NCBI RefSeq assembly: GCF_034314085.1
Contig: NZ_JAVIWI010000001.1
Coordinates: forward strand, 3,162,001-3,226,000
Source: Undibacterium sp. 5I1
Lineage (GTDB): Bacteria; Pseudomonadota; Gammaproteobacteria; Burkholderiales; Burkholderiaceae_D
DNA: 64,000 nt
Direction: 5' to 3'
The position numbers and the translations under genes are program-made. Below the pieces are notes generated by a model. The model did not search any database. It had not been told where the DNA came from and saw only the letters and a program-made list of their open reading frames with translations. Positions 9,775 to 17,086 of this stretch are shown piece by piece; within the stretch, counting starts at the first letter, position 1, and every line of letters starts with the position of its first letter.

Positions 9775-9930
9775 AACCCAGATTTTCCATTGGAACAGCG
9801 ACAAGTGTGCCTTTGGCGAACTTGTCGCTGTAGCGTTTCCACTCAAATCGCGGTGGTGCTATCCCTCTGAAGACCGCACGCCCTCTGCGTTTTTTGCGAA
9901 GTGGTAGCGGTCCAATGGAAAATCTGGGTT
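9775..9930. mobile_element. MITE-like element, 156 bp, with perfect 20-bp terminal inverted repeats
   Basis: The first 20 bases (9775-9794, starting AACCCAGATTTTCC) are the exact reverse complement of the last 20 (9911-9930). Inside lies a second perfect inverted repeat: an 11-base arm CAGCGACAAGT at 9796-9806 with its partner at 9820-9830. No open frame of note is present. A degraded left half recurs at 59899. Perfect ends, no gene and a second copy suggest a non-autonomous transposable element; the short spacer and strong pairing would also let it work as a terminator after the M48 gene. Confidence 0.75.
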
Positions 9931-9996
9931 TAAGCTTGGATGCGCAGTGTGATCGGCTAAGATAATTTATGAGAATAATTTATGAGAATAATATAT

Positions 9997-10076
9997 TTAT
10001 ACTAGGTAATAGTATTTTTAATCGTCCAGATATTATATGGACAATATGCCCTATTTATCAACATACTCCCCAATAA
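9997..10076 (-). repeat. 84-bp structured intergenic repeat, copy 2 (rearranged end)
   Basis: Has the terminal hairpin (TATACT ... AGTAT) and the central pair CGTCCA ... TGGACAA. The outer ATACTCCCC block at 10063-10071 points the opposite way from the other minus-oriented copies, as if the last ~17 bases had flipped. It lies between the convergent M48 and hutF genes. The right boundary is approximate. Confidence 0.7.
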
Positions 10077-10138
10077 AATCGTTTATTGAGATAGATAACA
10101 GGTGAACTAATGAGCGTACTCCACCTGTATTTTTTTCC

Positions 10139-11503
10139 TTAAGACTGCCGCAACACCCGCATACAATCGGCATACCCAGCCTGAATACGATCTTGCTCCA
10201 CATGCCGTCCGCGCTGCACTACCAGGCGACCGCCAACACGCACATCACGCACCAGATTATCGTTGCCTGCAAAAATCCAGGTATTGAGTAAATCTGCCAC
10301 TGGCAAGCCTTGCAGATTAGGATGCTGATCATCCAGCACTAACATATCAGCCCGTTTACCAATCGCAAGTTGGCCAACCTGGCGACCGGATGCCTGCGCT
10401 CCGCCTTGCAAACTGGCATGCCATAAAAAATCACCAACGCGGCGCTGCCCTGTTTGACTGGCGATATTGCGGCCTTGCAGCCGCAGCCGCTGACCATATT
10501 CCAGCCAGCGCAATTCCTCGATGGGACTTTGCGAAGCGTGACTATCGCTGCCGATGCCAAAGCGACCTTGCGCAGCAAGGTAATCCGGCAGATCAAAAAA
10601 TCCGTCACCCAAATTACCCTCCGTCGTTGTGCAGATACCCGCGACGGCCTTGCTGGCTGCAACCGCTGCTAGCTCAGCTTTGTCCAGATGGGTGGCATGC
10701 ACCAGACACCAGCGATGATCGACTTGCTGGGTATCCAACAACAACTGCACTGGTCGTTTGCCGCTGTGCGCAATACAGGCATCGACTTCTCTCTGTTGTT
10801 CGGCAATGTGAATATGAATTGGCCTGTTCGCTGGCAAAGCAGCCACTAATTCCTTGATCTGTGCCACGTTAGCAGCGCGTAGCGAATGCGGTGCGACACC
10901 GACCTCAACCTGACCATTACGTGCGGTTTCTAACTGGCTGATCAACTGCAAAATCTGCTTGGTATTGGTAGAGAAACGACGCTGGTCATGCCGCAGCGGC
11001 ACGTCACCAAAATCGGCAAAGCTATACAGCACCGGCAACATGCTGATTCCCATGCCGGTAGTATGTGCGGCAGCAATCACGCGTTGCGCGGTCTCTGCCA
11101 TGTTGGCATAAAACCCGCCGTCAGGCGCGCGATGCAGATAGTGGAATTCGCACACACTGGTATACCCATGGCGCAGGCATTCCATATATAACTGGGCGGC
11201 AATCGCCTCCATCTGTTCAGGCGTGATTTGCAACGCCATGCGATACATCAGGTCGCGCCAGGTCCAGAAACTATCCGGTCCCTCGCCTGCGATTTCGGTC
11301 ATACCCGCCATTGCACGCTGGAAGGCATGAGAATGCAAATTGATCATGCCAGGCAGGACAAATTCTTCCTGTACCTCGTGTGCGTCAGGCGTCGCATCAC
11401 AAATGACTTCTGTAAGATCACCGTCTGCACTCCAACTCAATCTGACGTTCTTGGCCCAACCATCAGCAAGATAGGCATTGCGGGCAAATAAAGTAGCACT
11501 CAA
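10139..11503 (-). CDS. hutF: formimidoylglutamate deiminase
   Basis: Amidohydrolase-superfamily enzyme of about 454 residues that converts N-formimino-L-glutamate to N-formyl-L-glutamate and ammonia, the penultimate step of the five-enzyme histidine pathway. Metal-site motifs are visible: LHSHAFQRAMAG, HIHIAEQQREVD, the LVHATHLD His and IGSDSHAS. The start is uncertain. Family members begin a few residues before LFARNAYLADGWA, which points to a TTG at 11503 whose bases overlap the hutG stop (TTGA); the next in-frame start, at 11578, would overlap hutG by 79 bases. HutG acts on the product of HutF, which fits the coupled order hutG-hutF. The rest of the hut pathway is not in the window. Confidence 0.92.
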   Translation of the reverse strand: MSATLFARNAYLADGWAKNVRLSWSADGDLTEVICDATPDAHEVQEEFVLPGMINLHSHAFQRAMAGMTEIAGEGPDSFWTWRDLMYRMALQITPEQMEAIAAQLYMECLRHGYTSVCEFHYLHRAPDGGFYANMAETAQRVIAAAHTTGMGISMLPVLYSFADFGDVPLRHDQRRFSTNTKQILQLISQLETARNGQVEVGVAPHSLRAANVAQIKELVAALPANRPIHIHIAEQQREVDACIAHSGKRPVQLLLDTQQVDHRWCLVHATHLDKAELAAVAASKAVAGICTTTEGNLGDGFFDLPDYLAAQGRFGIGSDSHASQSPIEELRWLEYGQRLRLQGRNIASQTGQRRVGDFLWHASLQGGAQASGRQVGQLAIGKRADMLVLDDQHPNLQGLPVADLLNTWIFAGNDNLVRDVRVGGRLVVQRGRHVEQDRIQAGYADCMRVLRQS

Positions 11504-12366
11504 GACTGCACCATGCTGGTTGAAGTGGGCGGATTCGCCTGAGGTTTTAATTGAAAGTGCGATTGCTGTTGCGCCCACTCCAGGCAGGTTGTGAGTAACT
11601 GTCGCAGTAATGGCTGCACTTGTGCCGCCAGATCAGGGCGATAGGCATAGGGTGCTGGCTCATCCATGTAGATGCACTGACTCATTTCTAGCTGCACTGC
11701 ATGGACACCATCATGCGGCTGACCATAATTACGGGTGATGTAACCGCCTTTAAAGCGACCATTAAATATATGACTATAAGTTTGCGCCTCTGCTGACGTT
11801 TGCAGGCAATGCATCAGCGCTTGCTGCAAACCGAGATCACAGGATTTTTGATCTGCGGTACCAAAATTCAGATCAGGTAATTTGCCTTGAAAAAACCGCG
11901 GGACTTGCGACGCAATCGAATGAGCATCCCACAAAATCACTGTCCCAAACTGCGCACGCAAGCGGTCCAGCTCTTGCTGCAATTGATCGTGATACGGCTG
12001 CCAGTAAGTCGCAATACGTCGCTGCACTTCTGCCGCATCGGGCGTTTGACCTGCGGGATATAAAGCTTGTTTGGTAAAGGTATCGACCGGGCACAAGCCC
12101 GTTGTATCCAGCCCCGGGTACAGATTACTGTCATCGCGGGAACGATTCAGATCAATCACATAGCGTGAGTAATCGGCATGGATTACTGAGGCGCCCAAGT
12201 CTTGCGCCATGTTGTAGAGCAAGGGCAAATGCCAGTCGGTATCCGCTTTATCAAAAGCCACAGACTCTAACTGGGCGCTGACTTCGGGCGGGATGTTGGT
12301 GCCGACATGCGGCATAGAAATCAATAAAGGCACACTGCCTTGCTGGAAATGGAATACGGGTTGCAT
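11500..12366 (-). CDS. hutG: N-formylglutamate deformylase
   Basis: 288 residues of the N-formylglutamate amidohydrolase family, which releases formate and glutamate as the last step of histidine use. Visible family features are LLISMPHVGTNIP near the N-terminus, DTDWHLPLLY, SRYVIDLNRSRDDSNLYPG, ILWDAHSI in the middle and GGYITRNYGQP toward the end. It is the upstream gene of a two-gene unit with hutF, overlapping it by about four bases. No HutC-type operator could be identified in the 318-base spacer upstream, so regulation is open. Confidence 0.93.
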   Translation of the reverse strand: MQPVFHFQQGSVPLLISMPHVGTNIPPEVSAQLESVAFDKADTDWHLPLLYNMAQDLGASVIHADYSRYVIDLNRSRDDSNLYPGLDTTGLCPVDTFTKQALYPAGQTPDAAEVQRRIATYWQPYHDQLQQELDRLRAQFGTVILWDAHSIASQVPRFFQGKLPDLNFGTADQKSCDLGLQQALMHCLQTSAEAQTYSHIFNGRFKGGYITRNYGQPHDGVHAVQLEMSQCIYMDEPAPYAYRPDLAAQVQPLLRQLLTTCLEWAQQQSHFQLKPQANPPTSTSMVQS

Positions 12367-12625
12367 GATGAACTTCTCTTGAAAAAAACTCTCAGGTGTA
12401 TCGTAATTGTAGTGACTTATTGCTGCCGGGATTGTTGTCGCTGAGTTCTTAGATATGAAAGACGTCTAAAAACTTTTAATGAGACCTGATCATGATAAGT
12501 AGGGTACGCGGAAGCGCACCGGCATACTTACTGTTCGTTACGGTTTGCTAAGGATTACTGCGGTACACACAGCGCATCCTGCTACAGCACGTCGATTAAA
12601 CGGTTTTTAGACAGTCAAATGGAAT
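12367..12625. other. intergenic spacer between cache gene and hutG
   Basis: No credible open frame. It must contain the hutG promoter on the minus strand, near 12370-12450, but I could not fix -35/-10 boxes with confidence. The stem-loop following the cache gene occupies the adjoining bases. Confidence 0.4.
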
Positions 12626-12685
12626 GTCCAGTCGTTCTGCGGCTTAGCGGAGGTTTTCCTTCTGCAAGCCGCAGAAGTATTGGAC
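12626..12685 (-). terminator. long imperfect stem-loop at the end of the cache gene
   Basis: Nested arms GTCCA (12626-12630)/TGGAC (12681-12685) and TTCTGCGGCTT (12635-12645)/AAGCCGCAGAA (12666-12676), separated by 4-5 base bulges, with AGG/CCT pairing near the loop. The stem begins at the stop codon of the minus-strand gene. There is no U-tract, so Rho-independent termination is uncertain; a 3'-protective hairpin is equally possible. Confidence 0.55.
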
Positions 12686-13167
12686 TATCCTTTATAAATT
12701 CCACAGGCAAAATAAAGATCGTCGACTCGTTCTACGTAGGTGCTTTTTTGCTCTAAGACTTTGGTGATCGGGTTTGGCCACTTGTAGTCAACCCAGCCTT
12801 TGCCTTCTTTGCTGGCAGCGACTTCCGTCATTTTACGGACGAAAAAAACGCCGTCCACATCTTTCAATTCACCTAAACTTTTACCGATCAATTTAGGGTT
12901 AGCACCATGTGCCAGCGTCGGACCGCCGCCTTTGACCGTGCCGGCAAAGATATATAAATCTTTCACGAGAAACTGTCCTTTGGGATCATTGATCTCGGCA
13001 AATGTTTTTTCTTTACCATTGGCTTTGTAATAGGTAATTACCTTCTTTACCAGATCGGTTGCCTCTTGCGCGCTGCCGTGCTCGACAGCCAAGGCGCTAC
13101 CGGTAAATGAGATGGCAAATACACCGGCGAATACGGTCGCTACCAATATTTTGATGAATGCTTTCAT
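12685..13167 (-). CDS. periplasmic single-Cache domain protein
   Basis: 160 residues: an N-terminal signal peptide (KILVATVFAGVFAISFTGSALA, cleaved near residue 27) and then one domain with the small soluble Cache_2 pattern: a long first helix (EATDLVKKVITYYKANG), the KTFAEINDPKGQF strand region, YIFAGT, the LAHGANPKLIGK turn, and GWVDYKWPNP near the C-terminus. Cache domains bind small ligands; stand-alone secreted ones are common beside or apart from chemoreceptors, and no receptor gene is next to it here. It is monocistronic with a stem-loop directly at its stop. The ligand is unknown. Confidence 0.82.
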   Translation of the reverse strand: MKAFIKILVATVFAGVFAISFTGSALAVEHGSAQEATDLVKKVITYYKANGKEKTFAEINDPKGQFLVKDLYIFAGTVKGGGPTLAHGANPKLIGKSLGELKDVDGVFFVRKMTEVAASKEGKGWVDYKWPNPITKVLEQKSTYVERVDDLYFACGIYKG

Positions 13168-13438
13168 ATTGTCTCCTGTTATATTATTAGAGTTGCCACA
13201 GAATTATTGAAAAAAACTGTTGGCGGTTTTAGCATAATCCATCCTTAAGTCAGACACAAACTACTTATGCATGAATTAGAACAACACGACATGTTAGAGA
13301 CGGCAGAAGTTGTACTGGCTGTTACAACCCAAATGTAACAATGGATGGTTAATGCGCTTATAATTTTTAGGTAACTTTCTAAGACGTATTTAAGTTTTAA
13401 CCTCAAGTTTTAATATCGAGTTTTAATAGATCGCCCCT

Positions 13439-14017
13439 ATGAAAAATCCAGATAGCGACCAACCTGCGCAAGACCAGTCAGACCTTGTCGAAGACGAACT
13501 GGACGACGTGGATGGCGAGCCTCTGCAAGAGGCTAAGAATGCCTTATCGGATGCTTCAGCGGATACTTCATCAAGTGAGCCATCAAGTGGGCAGACAAGT
13601 GCGCCCTCCAACTTCGCTCCTATTTCTATTTCGACCAGGCTGCCCCGCGCCAACAATCGCATTTATAAACGTTATCTAGTTAAATGGCGCATGGCGATTG
13701 TGTATGAAGGTGGCATGGGCAAAAAGACTTTCCATGGACGCGTCAACGAGATATCGCTGGGAGGTTTGAGTATCCATTGCGATCACAATGTCTTTTATGA
13801 GGGTAAAGTGATTTTGCTACTGGCATTGCCGCCGCTGAATGCAGGCACTAAAGAGAAGATTCTGGAAATTAGTTGCCGCATGAATTACACCATCTTGTCG
13901 CAAAAATTATTTCGCATCGGTCTGGAGTTTGTGGATTTCCGCAGCGGCGATAAAAAATTGCTGGAAGAGAGGCTAGAGATTAGCAATGCGGGTGGAATTT
14001 CGTACTCAGAAATGTGA
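13439..14017 (+). CDS. PilZ domain protein (probable c-di-GMP effector)
   Basis: 192 residues. The first ~65 are acidic and Ser/Thr/Pro-rich, probably disordered. The PilZ domain follows: RIYKR at residues 74-78 gives the RxxxR motif and EISLGG at 104-109 matches the (D/N)xSxxG motif with Glu in the first place. Both signatures being present argues for real c-di-GMP binding. The C-terminal strands (ILSQKLFRIGLEFVDF) close the barrel. No cyclase, phosphodiesterase or flagellar gene is adjacent, so the output is unknown. Confidence 0.85.
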   Translation: MKNPDSDQPAQDQSDLVEDELDDVDGEPLQEAKNALSDASADTSSSEPSSGQTSAPSNFAPISISTRLPRANNRIYKRYLVKWRMAIVYEGGMGKKTFHGRVNEISLGGLSIHCDHNVFYEGKVILLLALPPLNAGTKEKILEISCRMNYTILSQKLFRIGLEFVDFRSGDKKLLEERLEISNAGGISYSEM

Positions 14018-14076
14018 GTTTGAACCGAATCAAGCCTCACGTTTTTAGCGCCAGCTCTGTCACAAGTCCCACACCA

Positions 14077-14106
14077 CTCTTACCGCCACTAATTAGCGGG
14101 CAAGAG
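14077..14106. terminator. stem-loop between convergent PilZ and SPOR genes
   Basis: Arms CTCTTACCGC (14077-14086) and GCGGGCAAGAG (14096-14106) pair with a one-base asymmetry around a 9-base loop. The place between converging genes suggests a shared terminator; no strong T-run. Confidence 0.4.
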
Positions 14107-14142
14107 CGTGCCTCATCAGCTTAGTTTCTGCTTAGTTTTTGC

Positions 14143-14829
14143 TTAATTTTTACTATATGCCGTGGATTGGCAGTTGCGTACATCTTGCTCTGAAAAGTCG
14201 AGTTTGATGATATCAAAGCGGGCTTTTTCTTCTGCACTGAGCGCACGTAATTGGTAAGCAAATTTGTTAGTAGTGAGGGTACGTGCGCCAATGCGGGCGC
14301 TGTGTACGCCTTTATTGCTGAGTTTATTCAAATGCGCTTTGGCCGCATCTTCGGTTTTAAATACGCCGAGTGAAATGCCAAATCGCAGATTTGATTGATC
14401 CACCACAATGAAAAAATCGGTGATGCCAAGGCGACGTAATTCACCGGCTTTTTTGTCGGCACCATCTTTGCTGCCTTGAGATGGAATAAAAACCATATAG
14501 GTCACGGTATCTGCATCGACCACATTAATCCGTGATTGACGATCACCGAGCGCCAAGGTCTTTAGTTTGTCTTCAATCTTGCTTGCATCTGCTTGTAAAA
14601 AATTACCGATTTGCAGACAAGCCTGCACATCATTTTTTCGCTCCTCGGGCACTTGCGCAGGTGCCAGCGCCAGGCTGGCAGAGATCACATGCAACTGATC
14701 GCTGTTCAGTTGCTTAACCATTCTTTGCGGCTCATGGGCATCCATGTCCCAGTTGCCAAGATAGCCTAGATTGAAGGCGATTAAAAACGCATTCAGTATT
14801 AGCAAGCTCCAGAAAAAAAATCTCAGCAT
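14143..14829 (-). CDS. SPOR domain membrane protein
   Basis: 228 residues: one membrane helix at residues 3-24 (FFFWSLLILNAFLIAFNLGYL), an extra-cytoplasmic linker, then a SPOR-like domain from about residue 105 (VTYMVFIPSQGSKDGADKKA, GITDFFIVVDQSNLRFGISLGVF, KTEDAAKAHLNKLSNKG). SPOR domains bind denuded peptidoglycan at division sites. It is the last gene of the birA-coaX-SPOR row on the minus strand, 60 bases after coaX. The role in cell division is inferred from the domain. Confidence 0.82.
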   Translation of the reverse strand: MLRFFFWSLLILNAFLIAFNLGYLGNWDMDAHEPQRMVKQLNSDQLHVISASLALAPAQVPEERKNDVQACLQIGNFLQADASKIEDKLKTLALGDRQSRINVVDADTVTYMVFIPSQGSKDGADKKAGELRRLGITDFFIVVDQSNLRFGISLGVFKTEDAAKAHLNKLSNKGVHSARIGARTLTTNKFAYQLRALSAEEKARFDIIKLDFSEQDVRNCQSTAYSKN

Positions 14830-14889
14830 AATTTATTCATGATTAGAGGTGGATGCGGTATTTAGCTTGTTAATGGTTGACTGCTCTTG

Positions 14890-15732
14890 CTAAAGCTGCG
14901 GTTGGCTGAAGTTGACAGTAGTGTGCATCGATGCAACTACGGCCAAACCCGTCAACACCAGATTATCCACATGCTGACAGGCAATGCCAAGATCCGGCGT
15001 CAAATGAGGAAGAAGATAAGTTGCCGCACCACCTGAAATGAGACAAGTCACCGGCGTATTTTGTAAAGCCTGCCAGCGTGCAACGGCGCGTTCTAAAGCA
15101 CCGACCTGGGCATTTATGCAGCCGCTGACTATCGCAGACTCGGTATTATCGGCGAACAAATTTATCAGTGAAATACTCTCAGCAACATGGGGCAATTGCG
15201 CGGTATTTTTTGCCAGTGACTGCGCCATTAGTTTTAAACCGGGCAAAATCATCCCGCCGTGAAACACGCCATCGGCGCTCAGCGCATCTATCGTCGTCGC
15301 GGTGCCGCATGTGGCAACAATGAGCGATTGCTGCGGATACAAGGCATGCGCAGCAATGGCAGTGGCAAAACGATCGCAACCCAATTGCGCTGGATTGCGA
15401 TAGCCGTTTTTAACCCCGGCAACTTGCGCTGCCGAGGCAAAAAATTCGGGCGCGAGCTTGGAGCTTGCTAACGAAAACGCTTGCTCCAGATAATTGATTA
15501 AAGTCGCTTTGAAGTCGCCGCCAGCAACATTAGAAATCACAATACGATTGATCAATATACCCTGCACTGGGAGTGCTTTCCAAGCAACGGGTAATTGGTC
15601 TGACTCTGCGTGACTGACGGAATCAAACAGCAACCATACCGGTACCGCACGCAAGGGCAAGTCAGTCAAACCGGATTCGGCAAGCACTGCCCATTTGATG
15701 CGGGTATTTCCGGCGTCGATTAATAGCAACAT
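14890..15732 (-). CDS. coaX: type III pantothenate kinase
   Basis: 280 residues of the CoaX family, which phosphorylates pantothenate in the first committed step of coenzyme A synthesis. ASKHA-fold motifs are present: LIDAGNTRIKWAV at the N-terminus (phosphate-1), LGCDRFATAIAAH, ATCGTATTID (phosphate-2), GGMILPGLKLMAQSL and ISGGAATYL (adenosine). Type III enzymes use a monovalent cation and are not feedback-inhibited by CoA. It lies 104 bases after the biotin ligase gene, a common pairing in betaproteobacteria. Confidence 0.95.
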   Translation of the reverse strand: MLLLIDAGNTRIKWAVLAESGLTDLPLRAVPVWLLFDSVSHAESDQLPVAWKALPVQGILINRIVISNVAGGDFKATLINYLEQAFSLASSKLAPEFFASAAQVAGVKNGYRNPAQLGCDRFATAIAAHALYPQQSLIVATCGTATTIDALSADGVFHGGMILPGLKLMAQSLAKNTAQLPHVAESISLINLFADNTESAIVSGCINAQVGALERAVARWQALQNTPVTCLISGGAATYLLPHLTPDLGIACQHVDNLVLTGLAVVASMHTTVNFSQPQL

Positions 15733-15836
15733 GCAGGCGTTTTCCTCAATCTACTGTTTGTGATGGCGCTTTGGTTCAGACGCCTTGGTTTAGATGCTTT
15801 GGTTTTTAGGACTAGCACTCTTTACGTTCTGTATTT

Positions 15837-16676
15837 TTATGGAACCGGACGCAAGGATACATCACCTGCCACGACGGTCACCTGCCCTTGCTCGGTTTGT
15901 AATACCAGACAACCCGTTGCATCTACGCCCAATGCGATCCCTGCATGCCGTTGCTCACCGCCATCCAGTATCAACACATTTTGCTGCGCATAAGCATGCA
16001 GCGCATTCCAGCGTGCGGCAAAGGCTGAAAAACCGTGTTGCTGGAATTGTTCTAAGGCCTTTGCCAGCGCATTAAGCAAATGCGCCATCAGTAAGTTTCT
16101 GTCCATTTGTGCCAGCCATGGCGCATCGGCTACGGCTTGGCCAATCTCGGCTTCCAGCGCCTCGGGCACGCGCAAGTTGAGGCCTATACCGATCACCGCC
16201 CACATCGCGTCGTCATTGGTGCTGGCGGTTTCTATCAATATACCAGCCAGCTTTTTTTTGTCTTTGAGTATGTCATTTGGCCATTTCAACTGCACCGGCA
16301 CACCAAGGCTCAACAAAACCTCGGCCACTGCGGTACCAACCGCTAACGGCAAGCCAGATAAACTTTGCGCACTGCCAGCTTGTACACCACGTTTAAAACG
16401 CCACGCCAAAGAGAATGTCAACACGCCGCCCGGTGCTGAATGCCAGACACGACCAGCACGTCCGCGACCAGCGGTCTGACGCTCCGCAATCCTCAGCAAT
16501 GGCGCTTGCAAGTCGCCTAAACGCGCCATCAGATCAGCATTAGTTGAGCCGGTTTCAGCTACGACTTCAACATCTACCTGCGCACCATACTGATCGCGCA
16601 GAGGCAAAATCTGGTTGGTACTTAATGGGCTGAGTGTGCTGAGTGTGCCGGGTGTACTTGTGATTGTTGTTGTCAT
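15837..16676 (-). CDS. birA: biotin--[acetyl-CoA-carboxylase] ligase, without repressor domain
   Basis: 279 residues. The catalytic domain shows ETGSTNADLM, the biotinyl-AMP loop GRGRAGRVWHSAPGG, LKWPNDILKDKKKLAGILIE and a C-terminal SH3-like part (HAGIALGVDATGCLVL). It joins biotin to the carboxyl carrier protein. The N-terminal DNA-binding winged helix of Escherichia coli BirA is absent: the first ~30 residues are Thr/Ser/Pro-rich and partly made by a GCTGAGTGT tandem repeat, so it should not repress bio genes. No clear Shine-Dalgarno precedes the ATG. It is followed by coaX. Confidence 0.93.
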   Translation of the reverse strand: MTTTITSTPGTLSTLSPLSTNQILPLRDQYGAQVDVEVVAETGSTNADLMARLGDLQAPLLRIAERQTAGRGRAGRVWHSAPGGVLTFSLAWRFKRGVQAGSAQSLSGLPLAVGTAVAEVLLSLGVPVQLKWPNDILKDKKKLAGILIETASTNDDAMWAVIGIGLNLRVPEALEAEIGQAVADAPWLAQMDRNLLMAHLLNALAKALEQFQQHGFSAFAARWNALHAYAQQNVLILDGGEQRHAGIALGVDATGCLVLQTEQGQVTVVAGDVSLRPVP

Positions 16677-16798
16677 ACGGATAGGACTGCGTGATTTAAA
16701 AAATGCGTTGCTGGCGAATAAGAACCAGAGCTTAAAAACCGATCAAAAGAATAGACGAACACAGCCAGAAAAGCGAAATAGTTTTTCTGAATAAAACA

Positions 16799-16882
16799 AT
16801 ATACTCCCCCTCATTTTTTATAAAAATGACTGATTGCCCAAGCTTTATATGGACAACTTAAAATACTCATTACCAGTATATT
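16799..16882 (+). repeat. 84-bp structured intergenic repeat, copy 3
   Basis: Starts ATATACTCCCCC; central pair TTGCCCA ... TGGACAA; terminal hairpin ATACT-CATTACC-AGTAT. It sits between birA and the rpoC terminator. The loop of the terminal hairpin reads in the opposite sense to that of copy 1. Confidence 0.85.
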
Positions 16883-16997
16883 AAATTTACGACTAACAGC
16901 TTCGGCAGATTTTACAGATAATCAAGTATTCATATCAAACTTCGCCGCGCTTGCTGGTGGCGCATTTGTATGCAAATTTCTAAACAATTTACAAAAT

Positions 16998-17034
16998 AAA
17001 AACGGCACCGGAGACTAGCTGCGGTGCCGTTTTT
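16998..17034 (-). terminator. rpoBC operon terminator, bidirectional in form
   Basis: Perfect 13-base arms (AAAAACGGCACCG at 16998-17010, partner at 17022-17034) with an 11-base loop. On the minus strand the stem is followed by a T-rich run, a classical Rho-independent terminator about 50 bases after the rpoC stop. The plus-strand reading also ends in Ts. Confidence 0.92.
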
Positions 17035-17086
17035 TGCAATTACATTGGCTTAGCTTGCTTGCAAATAATGCATGCCTAGCATTAGA

